Positions 45,000-57,200 of a stretch of 64,000 nt of DNA are shown here, piece after piece (the first letter of the stretch is position 1; each line of letters starts with the position of its first letter). Under the pieces are notes generated by a model. The model was given only the letters and a program-made list of their open reading frames with translations, was not told where the DNA came from and did not search any database. The position numbers were made by a program, and so were the translations under genes. Origin of the DNA: Terfezia claveryi (Eukaryota; Ascomycota; Pezizomycetes; Pezizales; Pezizaceae); NCBI GenBank assembly GCA_015179025.1, contig WHUX01000023.1, forward strand, positions 1 to 64,000, read 5' to 3'.

Positions 45000-45881
45000 G
45001 GGAAATTCTATGCAGGGACCGAAACCTTGTAAAAGTCTTAGGTGTGCATGAATATGGCTATCATGACGTCGACTATGAGATGTTTATAGGATAAAATATC
45101 GCTACGAACAATACATATTTATTCTTTTCTGTGTTGTCCCGCCTGAAGGCCAATTGCAAGGACTACAAGTAAGCAAAACCAAAAAAAGACAATTACATGG
45201 ACCACAAGAAAAAACCAATCCCTATCATCAATCACGTCCAGCCTGAAGGGCAATTTCAAGGACCATGAACAGTAAACAATCCGCGAGAAGTAAAGGAAGA
45301 GAACGAACAGTAACAAAGTAAATCAATCGACCGCAGCACTACCATTTCCACCATTATTGATTCACCAACCACCAAACGGATACTCGTAAACCAGCCAAAG
45401 AAGAAAAGAAGATATTTCAACGCCTTCCTGCCTTATCGCCTAAATAAAGGAATGGTATATAGCAATATGAAACTAGAAAGGCAAGTACCTCTCTACCGTA
45501 CGCCGCATTAGCTCGTCAATGTGCCCCACAGAACAAAGTGTCATGAATCATGAGTACGAAATAGCCAGAAAAATGCTCCATTTAGAGACAGTAAAATGCC
45601 AGTCCCAAATATGAAAGAAAAAAGAAAGTATGAAGCAAATAAAACTTGTAAAATCATCATTATTGCCGTCTCAATAGGAAACAAAAGGTATCGAAAAGGA
45701 CAGTAATTGCAACAATTGGCCTTACAAGCCTTTCAAAAAAGAGTGACCGATATGTATAAAAAAAAAAAAAAATCAAAACATTAACACTGATACGCTCTCA
45801 GGAAGCCTCCCACCGTTCATGAGCTGATTAAATGTAATTTTCCTCATAGAAAGAATTCTTTCATGATTCCAGTCATTTAAT

Positions 45882-47615
45882 TTAACACATGAAATTGAGC
45901 ATCTCCTCCCTCGTGGCCACCCCTGTAGGTTTCCCTCCATAGACAAAGGTTGGAATCATCGCATCACCGCCTTCACCAAACATTGGTGTCTGCTCTAGTA
46001 GCGCTCTTGCATTGCTTGGTCCAGCGACGGGAGCATAAGGAGTCGCAACATTTCCACCCGGAATTTCCATATCCATATTGTGCTCAACAGCTTCCTGTTG
46101 GTGTTGTAGTCTAAGAAACTGGTCCTGGGCAGTAGGAGCCGCAGGAGAAGTATCTTTTCCACCAAATTTGAAGTTACCAAGAGCCATATGTTGCCCTGGA
46201 ATTTCCCTGACAGCCCTGCGCTCGGGAACCCTCTGTTGACCCTTTTGTTCACCAAACTGAGGAGGAGTATGCTGAGCAAGCACGGGATGACGAGGTTGCA
46301 TAGGGTAGTAGAAATGACACTGTGAATCATTTGGGGGCATATCGTGTCGCCTACGGAACTCCTGTGGAATAATTTTCAGGGCCATATCATCCGGATTTGA
46401 CACATAGCCCTTTACGACCATCTCATATGACCTTGTAGGGTGCATGTTTAACTGACCTGGGGCTGGAACAAATGTTACCACGGAAGCCCTATTGCTGTTG
46501 AGATTGGCAGTCAAACAAGGGTCGTAAGCATGGATAGATGACACACGATGTGCATCATTGTCTCCAGTGGCCATTAAAACGCTGCGCTCAGATATGTTGT
46601 CAGAGACAGTCGCTGTACTCTGACAAGCTATACTAATTGGCCTCATTGGCCCCATGTTTGGATTGAAACGGTTTTCACTGTTGTCGAAAATTGGTGTACC
46701 ATGAATTATCGACACAGGATAATTGGCGGGCACAGATTGAGGACGGTTCGTCACATAAGGTTGAAGTTTGGGGGCCAAGTATAACCTTGAATCTGAGAAA
46801 GAGACAGGGCGTTGTCTGGGAGATAATGGGGCGCCGGTTTCGCTGGCTGTCTTCCATAAATGCTGAGATGGTGATTGGTGATAACCAATAGTGCAGGATC
46901 TCTCTGAAGGCTCTTGGTTCCCAACATGGAACACACGCCCTCGTCGCCTCGCGGAATCTGGTTTTTGGGCTTCCTGATGGCCCTCGTCGGCGCCTTTGGG
47001 GGGTGTCGGGTCTTTGGCTGCGATGCCTTTCTCGGGATCTTTTTTAGGTAGTCGGGGAGGTCGGACCATCCGTCCATAAGTAAAAAGGAACGTAAATAGC
47101 ATACTCTGTAAAAGGGTCGAGAACGCCCAGAAGATGACCGCACCGGAGAACACAAGATCTGGCGAGTACCCACGAATATCGTGTTCTGGCATAAACGACA
47201 TGTGCGTGCCCATGTGACCAAAAGCCATTGCATCTAAAACAAACCCAATCATGGAAAAAACAATTGGGGCTATCACGAAGTCCGTAAGGGCGGCATCTGG
47301 ATATGCAATGATCACACCAATTAACCCACAAACAATACAGCCCCATATCCCTGCAATGAAAACTTCAGTGGTAAACACCGTGCCTGAAGACATGACTTCC
47401 CATCCGATCGATGTTAAGGTCAAGGTGGTCATAATATGAACAGCAAGGTTGATTATAGCGAATAGCCGGGTTTTGGTTTTGGAAAAATGCTGAGGGTAAG
47501 CATTTTCTTTCTTTTCGGTAAGTAATTCCTGTTTTGCAAAAGAACTGGCAGTGGACGGAGGTGTTGGCGTTTCTGGCCCCGAGCGAGGCGGTTGGTATCC
47601 GGGTTGGGAATTCAT
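45882..47615 (-). CDS. Four-helix membrane protein, unknown function
   Basis: Single exon. The start chosen is 47615 (MNSQPGYQPPRSGPETPTPP), giving 577 residues. The frame stays open 155 codons further upstream, but that part is pyrimidine-rich, contains an 87-bp duplication and looks like 5' untranslated sequence. A short cytosolic-looking N-terminus leads into four hydrophobic segments at about 51-71, 84-104, 113-133 and 155-180. A polar, proline- and serine-rich tail of nearly 400 residues without a recognisable domain follows. The layout resembles MARVEL-like fungal plasma-membrane proteins, but I see no diagnostic motif and do not assign it. No intron is needed. Confidence 0.8.
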   Translation of the reverse strand: MNSQPGYQPPRSGPETPTPPSTASSFAKQELLTEKKENAYPQHFSKTKTRLFAIINLAVHIMTTLTLTSIGWEVMSSGTVFTTEVFIAGIWGCIVCGLIGVIIAYPDAALTDFVIAPIVFSMIGFVLDAMAFGHMGTHMSFMPEHDIRGYSPDLVFSGAVIFWAFSTLLQSMLFTFLFTYGRMVRPPRLPKKDPEKGIAAKDPTPPKGADEGHQEAQKPDSARRRGRVFHVGNQEPSERSCTIGYHQSPSQHLWKTASETGAPLSPRQRPVSFSDSRLYLAPKLQPYVTNRPQSVPANYPVSIIHGTPIFDNSENRFNPNMGPMRPISIACQSTATVSDNISERSVLMATGDNDAHRVSSIHAYDPCLTANLNSNRASVVTFVPAPGQLNMHPTRSYEMVVKGYVSNPDDMALKIIPQEFRRRHDMPPNDSQCHFYYPMQPRHPVLAQHTPPQFGEQKGQQRVPERRAVREIPGQHMALGNFKFGGKDTSPAAPTAQDQFLRLQHQQEAVEHNMDMEIPGGNVATPYAPVAGPSNARALLEQTPMFGEGGDAMIPTFVYGGKPTGVATREEMLNFMC

Positions 47616-47897
47616 TGAATCGAAAACCCAGTAGGCTGTGGAGGGTGTTGTGCCAACCGGTTGCACGTTACGTGCCGAGAAAGGGATGGGGGATAAACAG
47701 AAGGTGGGTACTGCTATGTGGAAGTAGTGTTGACAATTGAAGCTACTTGAGAGGAAAGGAAGCAGAGAGTAGAGGGGGTGAACGAGGGCAAACAGAGGGA
47801 AAACAGAGGGCAAACAGCCACAGACCGAAAAATACCCAGTACAGGCGTGCAACCAGCTCTTGACTGAGCAAATCAGATAAGAGATCAAAGTTGACTG

Positions 47898-48071
47898 ATA
47901 ACCCGAATCCACAAACAGAATCTTTGTTTTCGTCGTGCCTTCCCCGAATTCTGAAAGGTCACGGGATCTACCACAGGGCAGCACATAACCCGAATCCACA
48001 AACAGAATCTTTGTTTTCGTCGTGCCTTCCCCGAATTCTGAAAGGTCACGGGATCTACCACAGGGCAGCAC
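47898..48071 (-). repeat. 87-bp perfect-looking tandem duplication
   Basis: Two adjacent copies, 47898-47984 and 47985-48071, beginning ATAACCCGAATCC and ending GGGCAGCAC. They lie about 280-460 bp upstream of the membrane-protein start. Because 87 is a multiple of three the frame stays open through both (29 codons each). No base difference between copies was seen, so it is recent. Confidence 0.93.
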
Positions 48072-48080
48072 AAAGAACAT

Positions 48081-50226
48081 AAAACCAATGGATTCTCCTC
48101 CAATAGAATAGCTATAAATGTACGAAAGACACTCTTGAAATCAGATGGCTTGAGAAAATGATGAGGAAAATATGGGCAATCTAACAGGGTATATCCAATA
48201 TCTCTATGATATATTGACATAGGGTCTGGCAAAACTAGAGAGCCCTGGAAACATTGAAATAAAGCTAGTGTATTACCCCGCCCAGCGTCTCGAGGTTTGG
48301 CCTCTCTTCACCTGTAGGGTAAATGATGGTCAATAGTAGTGAATAACCCTTAGCATGTACCTATCCATGCCGATGGTCAAGCTACAGCCCAGAAAGATTG
48401 AACGTACCTTGCAATCGTCTCGTTATCATCCAGCCCCACAGCTTAAAATCAAGTGTAGAATATGAGACTTCGATGCTGTTCGTTGTGTGAGGTTGATCTT
48501 GATACACAAAGAAGGATAACAGAAGAGCAACAAGCGTTGCATAGAAAGTTCATGGTGTGTGCCTCGCTAGCCCTCCGCCATGGCATCGCATAACTGGTCC
48601 GATATATGGGGTTTGTGCGTGAAGGGGTGGAGTTGACGCATTGGGCCCAAAATACCCAACGAGTGGAACAACTCAGCAAGTCGTTCAACGTGAGATCGCC
48701 GCCAGGGACATGGTGCAGGCCAGGGCGGATGGCGGATAATCCAACTGCTTCCGTCATCGCGCCTATGCACCTGGTAATCTTTTCCTCCGTGATGGATACT
48801 TTAGAGTCCCTATGGCCCCAGTCGTTCCATATTGGAACCAAGGGCACAGGTAACCATACTGGTTGCCCAAAAATAGCTGAAGGCATTTTACATAATACTG
48901 AAAGAGGAAGCTAACATTCGGCATATCCAATGGAATGGCGATATGACAAAGACGTGATATATTATTCTTCAGAAAACAACAAGGATTCTGATGAACTTTA
49001 AGAAATTAAGAAATGAGGCTGAGACATGCTGACCTAGTCTCTAAATACTTAGCTAGATAAAATTAAAATGGTGCTAAAAGCAAAGAGTGATGGATCCAGC
49101 CTGCGAGGGGTAGTGCAACCAGACTAGGATCCAGGTGGGAACGACATATGTAGGTTACTAGCACAAACAAAACCCTAACCACGAGACTCGTCCTGATAGG
49201 TATACGAGATACGAGATACGAATACTGTTACCTCTTCGATTCCTAGTACTGCCCACCTTCGCTACATTTCGGTAAATTTCTTTTTAAAATCAGGCTCTAT
49301 CCGAATACTAAACGAGGCCTTGTCTGTAGGATTCACAGATTTCTTCAGGACATAAGTTTAGAAGCTTTAACTTGTAAAATATGCAAGACGGAATAAGTAC
49401 GTCATCGCCCTTGGGGTATTGCATTATTCGCCGTTGGTTGGACGCAACTTATACTTCGACTACGATAGGCGTCTGGTTGGCACAACGACCTCACACCCTC
49501 CTCCTGAAGTAAGTTGGAAAGAAAAATGCTGGCGGAGATCCGGATTATGCAGCGCAAGAGGACATTATGACATTTAACTTATGAAGGGGTTGTGATAGCT
49601 AAGTATGTCGGCGTTGATATTGTTGATGGAGAACTAGTAGTCTGGTTGGCACAACACACCAGACTAGAGAACTACATAGACAACATCTGATGTTGGTTCT
49701 CGAAAAGAAATTATGATGTTGAATAGTGTGAATAGTGGAGGGATAATCAAGCATACGGTTGTATCTATTAATCAAGGATGTATTATGGAAAACAGGGCAA
49801 GGTTCTAGGTATAAAAAGGAGACGAGCGAAGCTCCTTAAGATTCAGCCTACCAGAGGTGAATTTTTATCTGTGAGAGGGGCCATGGCTTGTGGGCTTTAC
49901 TATTCACGATATGGAGCGAATCAATACCAGAGAATAATTGGTTCTATTTGTTATTGGGATAGCTCTACTGAGGCTGAAAGAGCCTGCTCTGTGTCAGTAT
50001 GTGACTAAGTAAATGGGGCTTTTCAATTTCCTGTTTTTGACTAATTAAACTTGGATCTTGACCTTAAACTTACAACTATGGGATAAAAGTCTGCCTTCTG
50101 AATCATAGAACCAATCTTGCATATTACAAATCCAGAAAGAAACTCCATATAAATATCTATGTAGCCATGTAATATTGACCACAAGCCTAGGCAGTTTAGA
50201 TTTGGTTGATTATAACCTGTATCCTA
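48081..50226. other. Gap between membrane protein and RAD23, left part
   Basis: No supported gene. The longest frames (48449-48886 minus, 48606-48914 plus) overlap on opposite strands and match no family I know. The dispersed motif occurs at 49113-49127, 49471-49492 and 49634-49668. A short GATAC repeat is at 49201-49221. Confidence 0.5.
49471..49492 (+). repeat. Dispersed motif copy
   Basis: Begins GTCTGGTTGGCACAACGACC and is identical, inverted, to 44975-44996. A further copy 170 bp on (49634-49668) has the motif followed at once by an inverted half (ACCAGACTAG). Confidence 0.8.
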
Positions 50227-50372
50227 GTCTGGTGGGCACAAGCCTCTCGTAGAGAAAAGAGACTTCAACACAGCTTGATAGAAGACATGAACACAGCCAG
50301 ACAGATACACGGTACAAGGCACGAGATCATGGTTAGAATTGCCTTAAACCGAGTGGCTTGTGCCAACCAGCC
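50227..50372. mobile_element. MITE-like unit with 23-bp inverted ends
   Basis: 146 bp bounded by 23-bp inverted repeats (50227-50249 and 50350-50372, 20 of 23 matching) that begin with the dispersed motif (GTCTGGTGGGCACAAGCC against GGCTGGTTGGCACAAGCC). No coding capacity. No clean target duplication is visible, so assignment to a transposon superfamily is not possible. Confidence 0.6.
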
Positions 50373-50659
50373 TCCGAGAGTAGTGTAGATGCTCTAATTG
50401 TACATCGTAAGCCACATATGCATCCTTTGCACAGTCAGCAATGTAACACGCAATAAGCAGTCTCGTTGAAGCTGTTTCGCCACGAATTCGCTGTTGCCTT
50501 GCCTCACCCAGACCTTAGCCTCCAAGACATCTCAAGGCCTTTCAAGTTGCTGTACCACCCCCACTCCCCTCCCCCGCCTTCGATAATCACAACCTTCAAC
50601 CACCCTCGAAGACTTCCCTAGTTCTCTAACGTCTACAACGAGCTTAGTTTACCTCCGCC

Positions 50660-52210
50660 ATGAAGCTCACATTCAAGGCATGTCGCTCGTGGTCTCCAAG
50701 AAGTCTTGGTCATCACTAACTGTGATAATAGGATCTTAAACAGCAGAAATTCTTCGTTGAGGCAGAGCCTTCGGAAACGGTGAGTCGATACACTATTGAC
50801 GAGATGGGCCAGATGCTCACTGCAGATACAGATTGCTACGCTCAAGGAGAAAATCTCAACCGAGAAAGGATGGGAAGTTGCTCAACAGAAGCTCATCTAC
50901 TCAGGCAAGTCACGGGTTTCTTCGTGTACTCTGGTGGAAGATGTCTTTTAACAGTCTAGCTGCATGCAGGAAAAATCCTGCAGGACCAAAATACGATTGG
51001 ATCCTACAATATCGAGGAGAAGGGCTTCATTGTCTGTATGATTTCTAAGGTTTGCACTCCCTCTTTGTATGTGGGTCACTGGTAACTTATCCTAACTCTT
51101 GATGCTACAGCCCAAAGCACCCCCAGCTGATAAGGAGGCCGCTGGATCCTCTGCCTCGACGCCCAAGAAGGTCGCTCCATCAACACCGGCCCAGCAAGTT
51201 GCACCTCTCGCTACCCCTGCTGTCCCGTCAGCACCTTCAAGAACCCAGAATGTACCGGAGACACCATCACCAGCTGGTACTGGCGCTACTACCGCTGCCC
51301 CTGCCGCTGCCCCTGCCGCTGCCGTTCCTGAGCCTGCAGCAGCACCAAGCTTTAACGACCCATCCGCGTTAGCTATGGGTGCGCAACGGGAAGCCGCAAT
51401 ACAGAATATGTTGGAAATGGGTTACGAGCGTGAGCACATTGACCGTGCGATGAGGGCTGCTTTCTATAATCCAGATAGGGCTGTGGAATATCTGTTGATG
51501 GTATGCCAACAATAAGGGCAATATGAATGAGTTTAAGATTAACGAATAATTAGGGTATTCCGGAACACTTACAACAAGAACAGCGGCAACCACCAGCACG
51601 TCAAGCAGCAATGGGACAGCCGGCGGCCAACCCTGCCAGTCCTCCGGCAGCAGTATCACCAGCCGCTGCGGCAGCTGAAGGAGAGAACGTCAACTTGTTC
51701 GAGGCTGCGGCTAACGCTGCGAGGCAAAGACAGCAAGGCGGGGGTGCTGGTGCTGGTGCCGGTTTGGGAAATTTGGAATTCCTTCGTAACAACCCTCAAT
51801 TCCAACAACTACGGCAGGTCGTTCAACAACAGCCACAGATGCTAGAACCCATCTTGCAGCAAGTCAGTCAAGGAAACCCCGGATTGGCTGCTCTGATAAA
51901 TCAGAATCAAGAGCAGTTCTTGCAGCTGTTGGGTGAGAACTCTGATAATGATGATGACGGACCTGGTGGCGCTATGCCACCTGGGACACATCAAGTCGTG
52001 GTGACGGAGGAGGAACGACAGGCAATCGAGCGTGTAAGTCCTTGGCTTTGGAAACATTGAATATTCGCATGATGCTTACTGATACCTTGTTAGTTGTGTC
52101 GTCTGGGGTTTGAACGCGATCTTGTCATCCAAGCCTATTTTGCTTTTGACAAAAATGAGGAATTGGCAGCAAATTTCCTTTTCGAGCAACCGGATGGAGA
52201 TGATGAGTAG
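50660..52210 (+). CDS. RAD23: RAD23, UV excision repair and proteasome shuttle protein
   Basis: Brings ubiquitinated proteins to the proteasome and stabilises the XPC/Rad4 damage sensor in nucleotide excision repair. Seven exons: 50660-50677, 50732-50779, 50832-50904, 50970-51049, 51111-51500, 51554-52033 and 52094-52210, giving 401 residues. Order: ubiquitin-like domain at 1-75 (MKLTFKDLKQQKFFVE, LIYSGKILQDQNTIGSYNI); an alanine/proline-rich linker; UBA1 at about 166-206 (MLEMGYEREHIDRAMRA); the XPC-binding STI1-like domain at about 275-330 (LEFLRNNPQFQQLRQVVQQQ); an acidic spacer; UBA2 at about 354-395 (LCRLGFERDLVIQAYFAF). Exon 1 is only 18 nt. Introns 1 and 3 begin with GC rather than GT. 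All four family domains are present. Confidence 0.96.
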
Positions 52211-52930
52211 GCGTTGGAGGGTCCTTGATGTGGTTGTGGTAATGGATTGGAAGGACAAGGAAGATTGGACGGAGTCTACGACTGCACGCGGCTAATCTAG
52301 GTTTGGGTGGAAATGGGTGGGATTCCAGTTCAAGACATTCTGCGATGTCTCCCACTCCCATGTGCCAGTGATGTTTTTCTTTCCATCCTTTTTACGTTTC
52401 ATTTGTTTTCTGTCTATTTTTCCACTGTCAGGACTCAAGTACACGTGCATTCTCATTTGCTTTCCTACTTCGATAATTAAAACAAATACGTAGTTCAAGA
52501 CGTGATAATTTGAGTTGAGACTTGAGTCACAGCTAGTCTCTGTGATGAGAGTGGAGAGCATCACTATGAGTCTTTCGCTGTGCGGCTGAAAACCCTTACC
52601 GAGACGTATCTGCAATGGCCGTCATAGATTCTATAAAGCATTGGAATGTCTGCCATACTTCGGGATGATCAACTGGCTTTACTCTCTGCAGTCCCACATC
52701 CGACTTTGAGCAGAAATAGGCAGGCACGAGACTATCTTTTGCAACTGACTAATCGGGCAATTGAGTTGCCAAGATTTACCGTGTTCCAGTTCTACCATAG
52801 TAAAGTTTACGAAAAATCGTTTCAGTCAGTGGATCTCCTTGCATATACAATCATTATCTTGTGCGAACACCTCGACATTAATCGATAATAATACCTAGGG
52901 GGATCAGCTACATTTGTTCACAGAGAAAAC
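52211..52930. other. Intergenic, RAD23 to TIF6
   Basis: Carries the RAD23 3' region and the TIF6 promoter. An 80-codon frame at 52646-52888 has no recognised domain and is probably chance. Confidence 0.5.
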
Positions 52931-54239
52931 ATGGCTGTTCGTGCACAGGTACGTCTTTGGTTCGCTCCACAAGTTGACCCCGCGGTGTCCTGGGGCAGAC
53001 ATATCATCGTTTCGAGGAGAAAAGTCACAGCTTGCTAATTGGGATTGGGGTCTTTAGTTTGAGAATTCTAATGAGTTGAGTTGATTCCTTGCAGTGCAAA
53101 TAAGCCAAAGAAGTTTTCATTTACAACTTAACTGTCATGATAAGAGAGATGGGGAAATCATGGGATTGTCAATGAATGGGATTGAATGTGAAGTGCTAAT
53201 GGTGAATTTATGTGGATACAGAGTCGGAGTGTTTGCTACTCTTACGAATTCGTATGCGTTAGTGGCTACTGGTGGATCAATGAACTTTTACAGGTATGGA
53301 GGATCTATGACCGATGGAAGGGGAGGGAGCCACGATGGATGTTATATAGGCTGATGGATAACTGCTAATCCAACCTACTGGGTGCAGTGTATTCGAGGCA
53401 GAACTTGCAGATGTAATCCCTGTATGTCACACCACCATAGCGGGCACCCGGATTGTTGGGCGATTGACTGCCGGGTAAAACACCCACTCCAATATGAACA
53501 TACCCTTCATTAAACGTTCGTATCTAAAAATACATTTCTCATATGCTAACACGCCGCACAGCAACCGCAAAGGCCTTCTCGTCCCCACTTCCACCACCGA
53601 CCAAGAACTCCAGCATCTCCGAAACTCCCTCCCCGATGCTGTCAAACTCCAACGGATAGAAGAACGCCTATCAGCTCTCGGAAACGTCATTTGTTGTAAC
53701 GACTACGTGGCACTAGTACACCCCGATTTAGAGCGAGAAACGGAAGAGATCATTGCGGATGTGTTGGGGGTGGAAGTGTTCAGGCAGACGATTGGTCATG
53801 ATAATGTGCTGACGGGGAGTTATTGTGCATTGAGTAATCAAGGTATGTGATGGATGCGTTCTGAGCTGGTCCCAACCAGGGTTGTCCCAGTGGATCCAAA
53901 CGCGTGCATCCAGATGGAAGTGTTTTACTGGTGCTGGGATAATTAAGGTGGAAGTTGACACATCGTTTAGGAGGAATCGTGCATCCCAAGACAACGATAC
54001 AAGATCAGGACGAGCTTTCCTCACTCCTCCAGGTACCGCTTGTAGCGGGAAGTATTAACCGGGGTTCTCCTGTTGTTGGAGCTGGAATGGTTGTCAATGA
54101 CTGGCTGGCGGTAACGGGACTAGATACTACTGCAACCGAACTGAGTGTTATTGAGTCGGTATTCAAGCTTGGTGAGGGAATGGGACCAGATAATGTCCGA
54201 GGAAGCTTGAGGGAGACTCTAGTGGAGACTTGGTATTAA
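52931..54239 (+). CDS. TIF6: eIF6/TIF6, 60S ribosome anti-association factor
   Basis: Binds the 60S subunit in the nucleolus and cytoplasm; needed for 60S biogenesis and prevents premature joining of 40S. Six exons: 52931-52948, 53058-53074, 53222-53293, 53388-53474, 53562-53842 and 53971-54239, giving 247 residues, as in yeast (245). The sequence follows the family from start to end: [91 protein letters not shown] and a serine/threonine-poor C-terminus ending ETLVETWY. Exons 1 and 2 are only 18 and 17 nt. All introns (87-147 nt) are GT-AG and the frame closes exactly. Confidence 0.97.
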
Positions 54240-57200
54240 GCTGTGGATCTGGGATTGGGGTTTATCTATCGGTCGATTTGGCACGGGAGGATGGCGTTGC
54301 TGATGGATGTATCATTCTGAACCTACATTCCTGGCTGGGTAATACAATATGAGGGGCAAACGACGTCAAGGGGAATTCATATTAGGTTCCCATCTTTTCA
54401 GTTTTCTTCCTGACTTTACTAGAGAAAGTCTGGTCTGGTCTGGTGGACATATGTTGACCTCGACGGAGCAGGAGAGCCATATAGAATAGAATATACCAGA
54501 TAGCTACCTAACGTTCCGCTCCCCCTCTGGAAACCAAAATCTTGATTCCGAAGTGGGCACAGGGTAGGGCTGGGATGAGATCGGCTAGTTGATTTTCTCG
54601 GGGAAGATGGGGATTGTATGGAGCTCCACGGCTGATTTTTTGTCCTGTACTCTAGAGCCAGTTGTAACAGTGGACATTCAGCCCCTCCTCTGTGATTCGC
54701 TGGGTTGCGGTTTCACGGGTGATAGAATCACAGTTGAATTTTGAGCAAATCAGGGTCATTGCTTTGGGGGCTTCTTGTGAGTTGTTATAAAATATTCATC
54801 ACGATATTAAACTTACCTTCGGCCGGGGCCAAGTGTAGGAATTGGGCTTCTCGCTGTAGAAGTAGTTTTCTATGATGATGATATAGTAGTATATGCTCGA
54901 GCGCGTTTCGTGTTCATTACCAACACTAGTTGGTATCCGGTCATTGGGGGTAAAGGTAGGATAATCTTAATTTTGGGAAAGGATGGCAGTGTAGAGGGAT
55001 CATCACACGCTTTTGAGTATTCAGGTAGAAGAGGCTATTGGCAGTTCTTTTGTATGATGACTTTCTCTTATTGGAACCTTACCCTCAACCCAAGCCCAAG
55101 GGGGAAGGGGCAACGGTTCAAGAATTACAGAGGGGTAACCCTATAGTTCATTGCCTGAGCCATACATCTACTTACGCATTATCCAATTAATCAACTCGAT
55201 TTTGGTTTCACATGTCTGCGAGCCCAGTACAAATCGTCAATTCAGTCTGGACCCAGGAAACCGGAACTTTACTAGCCTCACATATGAGCAACATTGGGAA
55301 ATCTAGGTCCAACAGAGGCCTTCCGATTTACCCAGGAACCAGGCTGGTGGAGGGCAAATGAAAGGATGCATGATCTCCGCTGTCTGGCGTGGATCAAATG
55401 AGAGAGAATATTCGATATATATTTGAGACGTAAGTCCCTCCGTGTGATGGCCTTTCGCAATATTTCATGTCTCCAGTGAGGATGGATACAAAGAGACATT
55501 GGTTGGCAGTATATATGCTCCAGTCACGGTTCGAATTGTTATGGTTGCACGAGTTGTCTTTGCAGATACCAACTGCTTCACAAAAATGCCCACGGCTTTT
55601 TATTACTCCTAGATCTAAATAACGTCGAGGGGATGTTCCATGCTCAAAGAGAGGAAGACAGTTGTCCTGGAAATACTGGTACCGGTCAATGAAAACAATC
55701 CTCCCCATGATGAGGTCACATAAATGTAGAGAGCTTTGGTCGATCTTCTGGTGAGTAAGTATATTGTACTGGAATTTGCTGATTCACTGGTCAGTGTCGA
55801 TTTCTTACATTGCGGTAGGGGGGACATACCTCTTGCATACAAATTGTGTAATCATATTTGGCAGCATACCATTGTCAGAAAACAGCTGTCTCCATCTGCT
55901 TCTAGGGGAATTTGATGAGGAGATTCTGTGGAGTGTTAGTGTTAACAATAGTACACTATACTAGGGCTTTCGAAAGGAAATTATCGCTGGCTCAGAAAGG
56001 CCCCAACTCAGACCAACAAACCCTGTAAATTCGTAAATTTTCTCCGGAATGACCCACCTGTAATTCCGTTTATCTGGTCATCCTATAAAATAGATAAACA
56101 ACTTTCTTTAATTTAGACAGAACAGATACTTCAACGTGATAATGGCTCGATAACAAGATCCGGTAACCAACATACAGGCCTGCCTCAGCAGTCATGCAAT
56201 CTCTTATCCATCCATCAAAACTTGCATTTAGTTAATTAATCATGGCAGTTATCTGGTAAGTGTTGTCAATTGGATACTTCAGCGCCTTGTCCAACCAGAC
56301 TAGTATTCTTCCTATCTTGGGGCATTCAACACGTATCTCCTTGCTCTGGTCCCACTGAGATATCACCCGTTAGAGAACCACACGTATGGAGCGACTAGGA
56401 GCTTTAATGTTAGAAACCCTGGCTTCGTTGATCCCATCCTGCTCAACACCAGACCAGTACATCTGGTTTGGCGACCCGGCTCCAGTGTCTCATAGCTAAA
56501 ATGGGAGTGCGGTTTATATTGTTTAACGTAGGGTCTTATCGATGAGAATAAAGCTGGGCCAGGGCAAATGCACCGAAATGGTTAAGTCATCGGCGATCAG
56601 GAAGCTTTTCTCAGATCGCCCTCGCGATCATAAGCCAGTGAGGGTAAAACAAGTTTGAGAGGGAGGGGGATTCTTCACATGTAATCATTGGGAGCTTTGG
56701 TTTGTTGAGCTTGCGTATTCACGTTTTCCATGAACTAATACATACATATATACTTGTAAGTCAAAACAATGAACGAGTATCCGCTGTAATCTCTTGCAAC
56801 TCAAATTTCGGAACGCAATATGTAATATTATTAGGTTCGAATCCAACCTTGAAGATATCGAACATTCCCTATGCTCTGAAATCCAACTCCACCCGATGTT
56901 TATTAGTCTGGTTGGCACTATGTTTATGTGGCCTGTAGTATAGCCCCATATGTGTGCGTATGCGTAATGGCGTCGCACTACAGAACGCGGGGAAATTCAC
57001 GTTCCTTTGGCACACGTCCCTTTGGCTCACGTCACCTTGGCTCATCACCTAGACAAATAAGCCAGGATAGTGTTGGAGTAAGAGTATGATCTCATGATCC
57101 CAGCCCTTTGAGCTTGATAGGGTATCGTAATTGGATAAAGCTACGAGCTCGAGCTTTCTCTAAATACCACTGAAACATAACACCACTGACGACTCTCGGA

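Larger units (their letters stand above)
41168..45881. other. 4.7-kb gap without a supported gene
   Basis: Holds an 18-base G run (41349-41366), copies of the dispersed motif at 42282-42295 and 44975-44999, and a 16-17-bp tandem (about 43909-43941, two copies around GGCCCGTGACAGCTGG). Open frames of 60-90 codons on both strands (such as 41921-42166, 43445-43654 and 45119-45316) have no recognisable domain, and several overlap one another on opposite strands. Confidence 0.5.

Noticed and set aside
47616..48080. 155-codon N-terminal extension of the membrane protein
   Set aside because: Pyrimidine-rich leader-like sequence with a duplicated 87-bp block; the methionine at 47615 gives a normal polar N-terminus.
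48449..48914. Overlapping 145-codon minus and 102-codon plus open frames
   Set aside because: They lie on opposite strands of the same DNA, match no known family, and have no splice or start context supporting either.
52646..52888. 80-codon frame between RAD23 and TIF6
   Set aside because: No domain; sits where the TIF6 promoter and leader should be.
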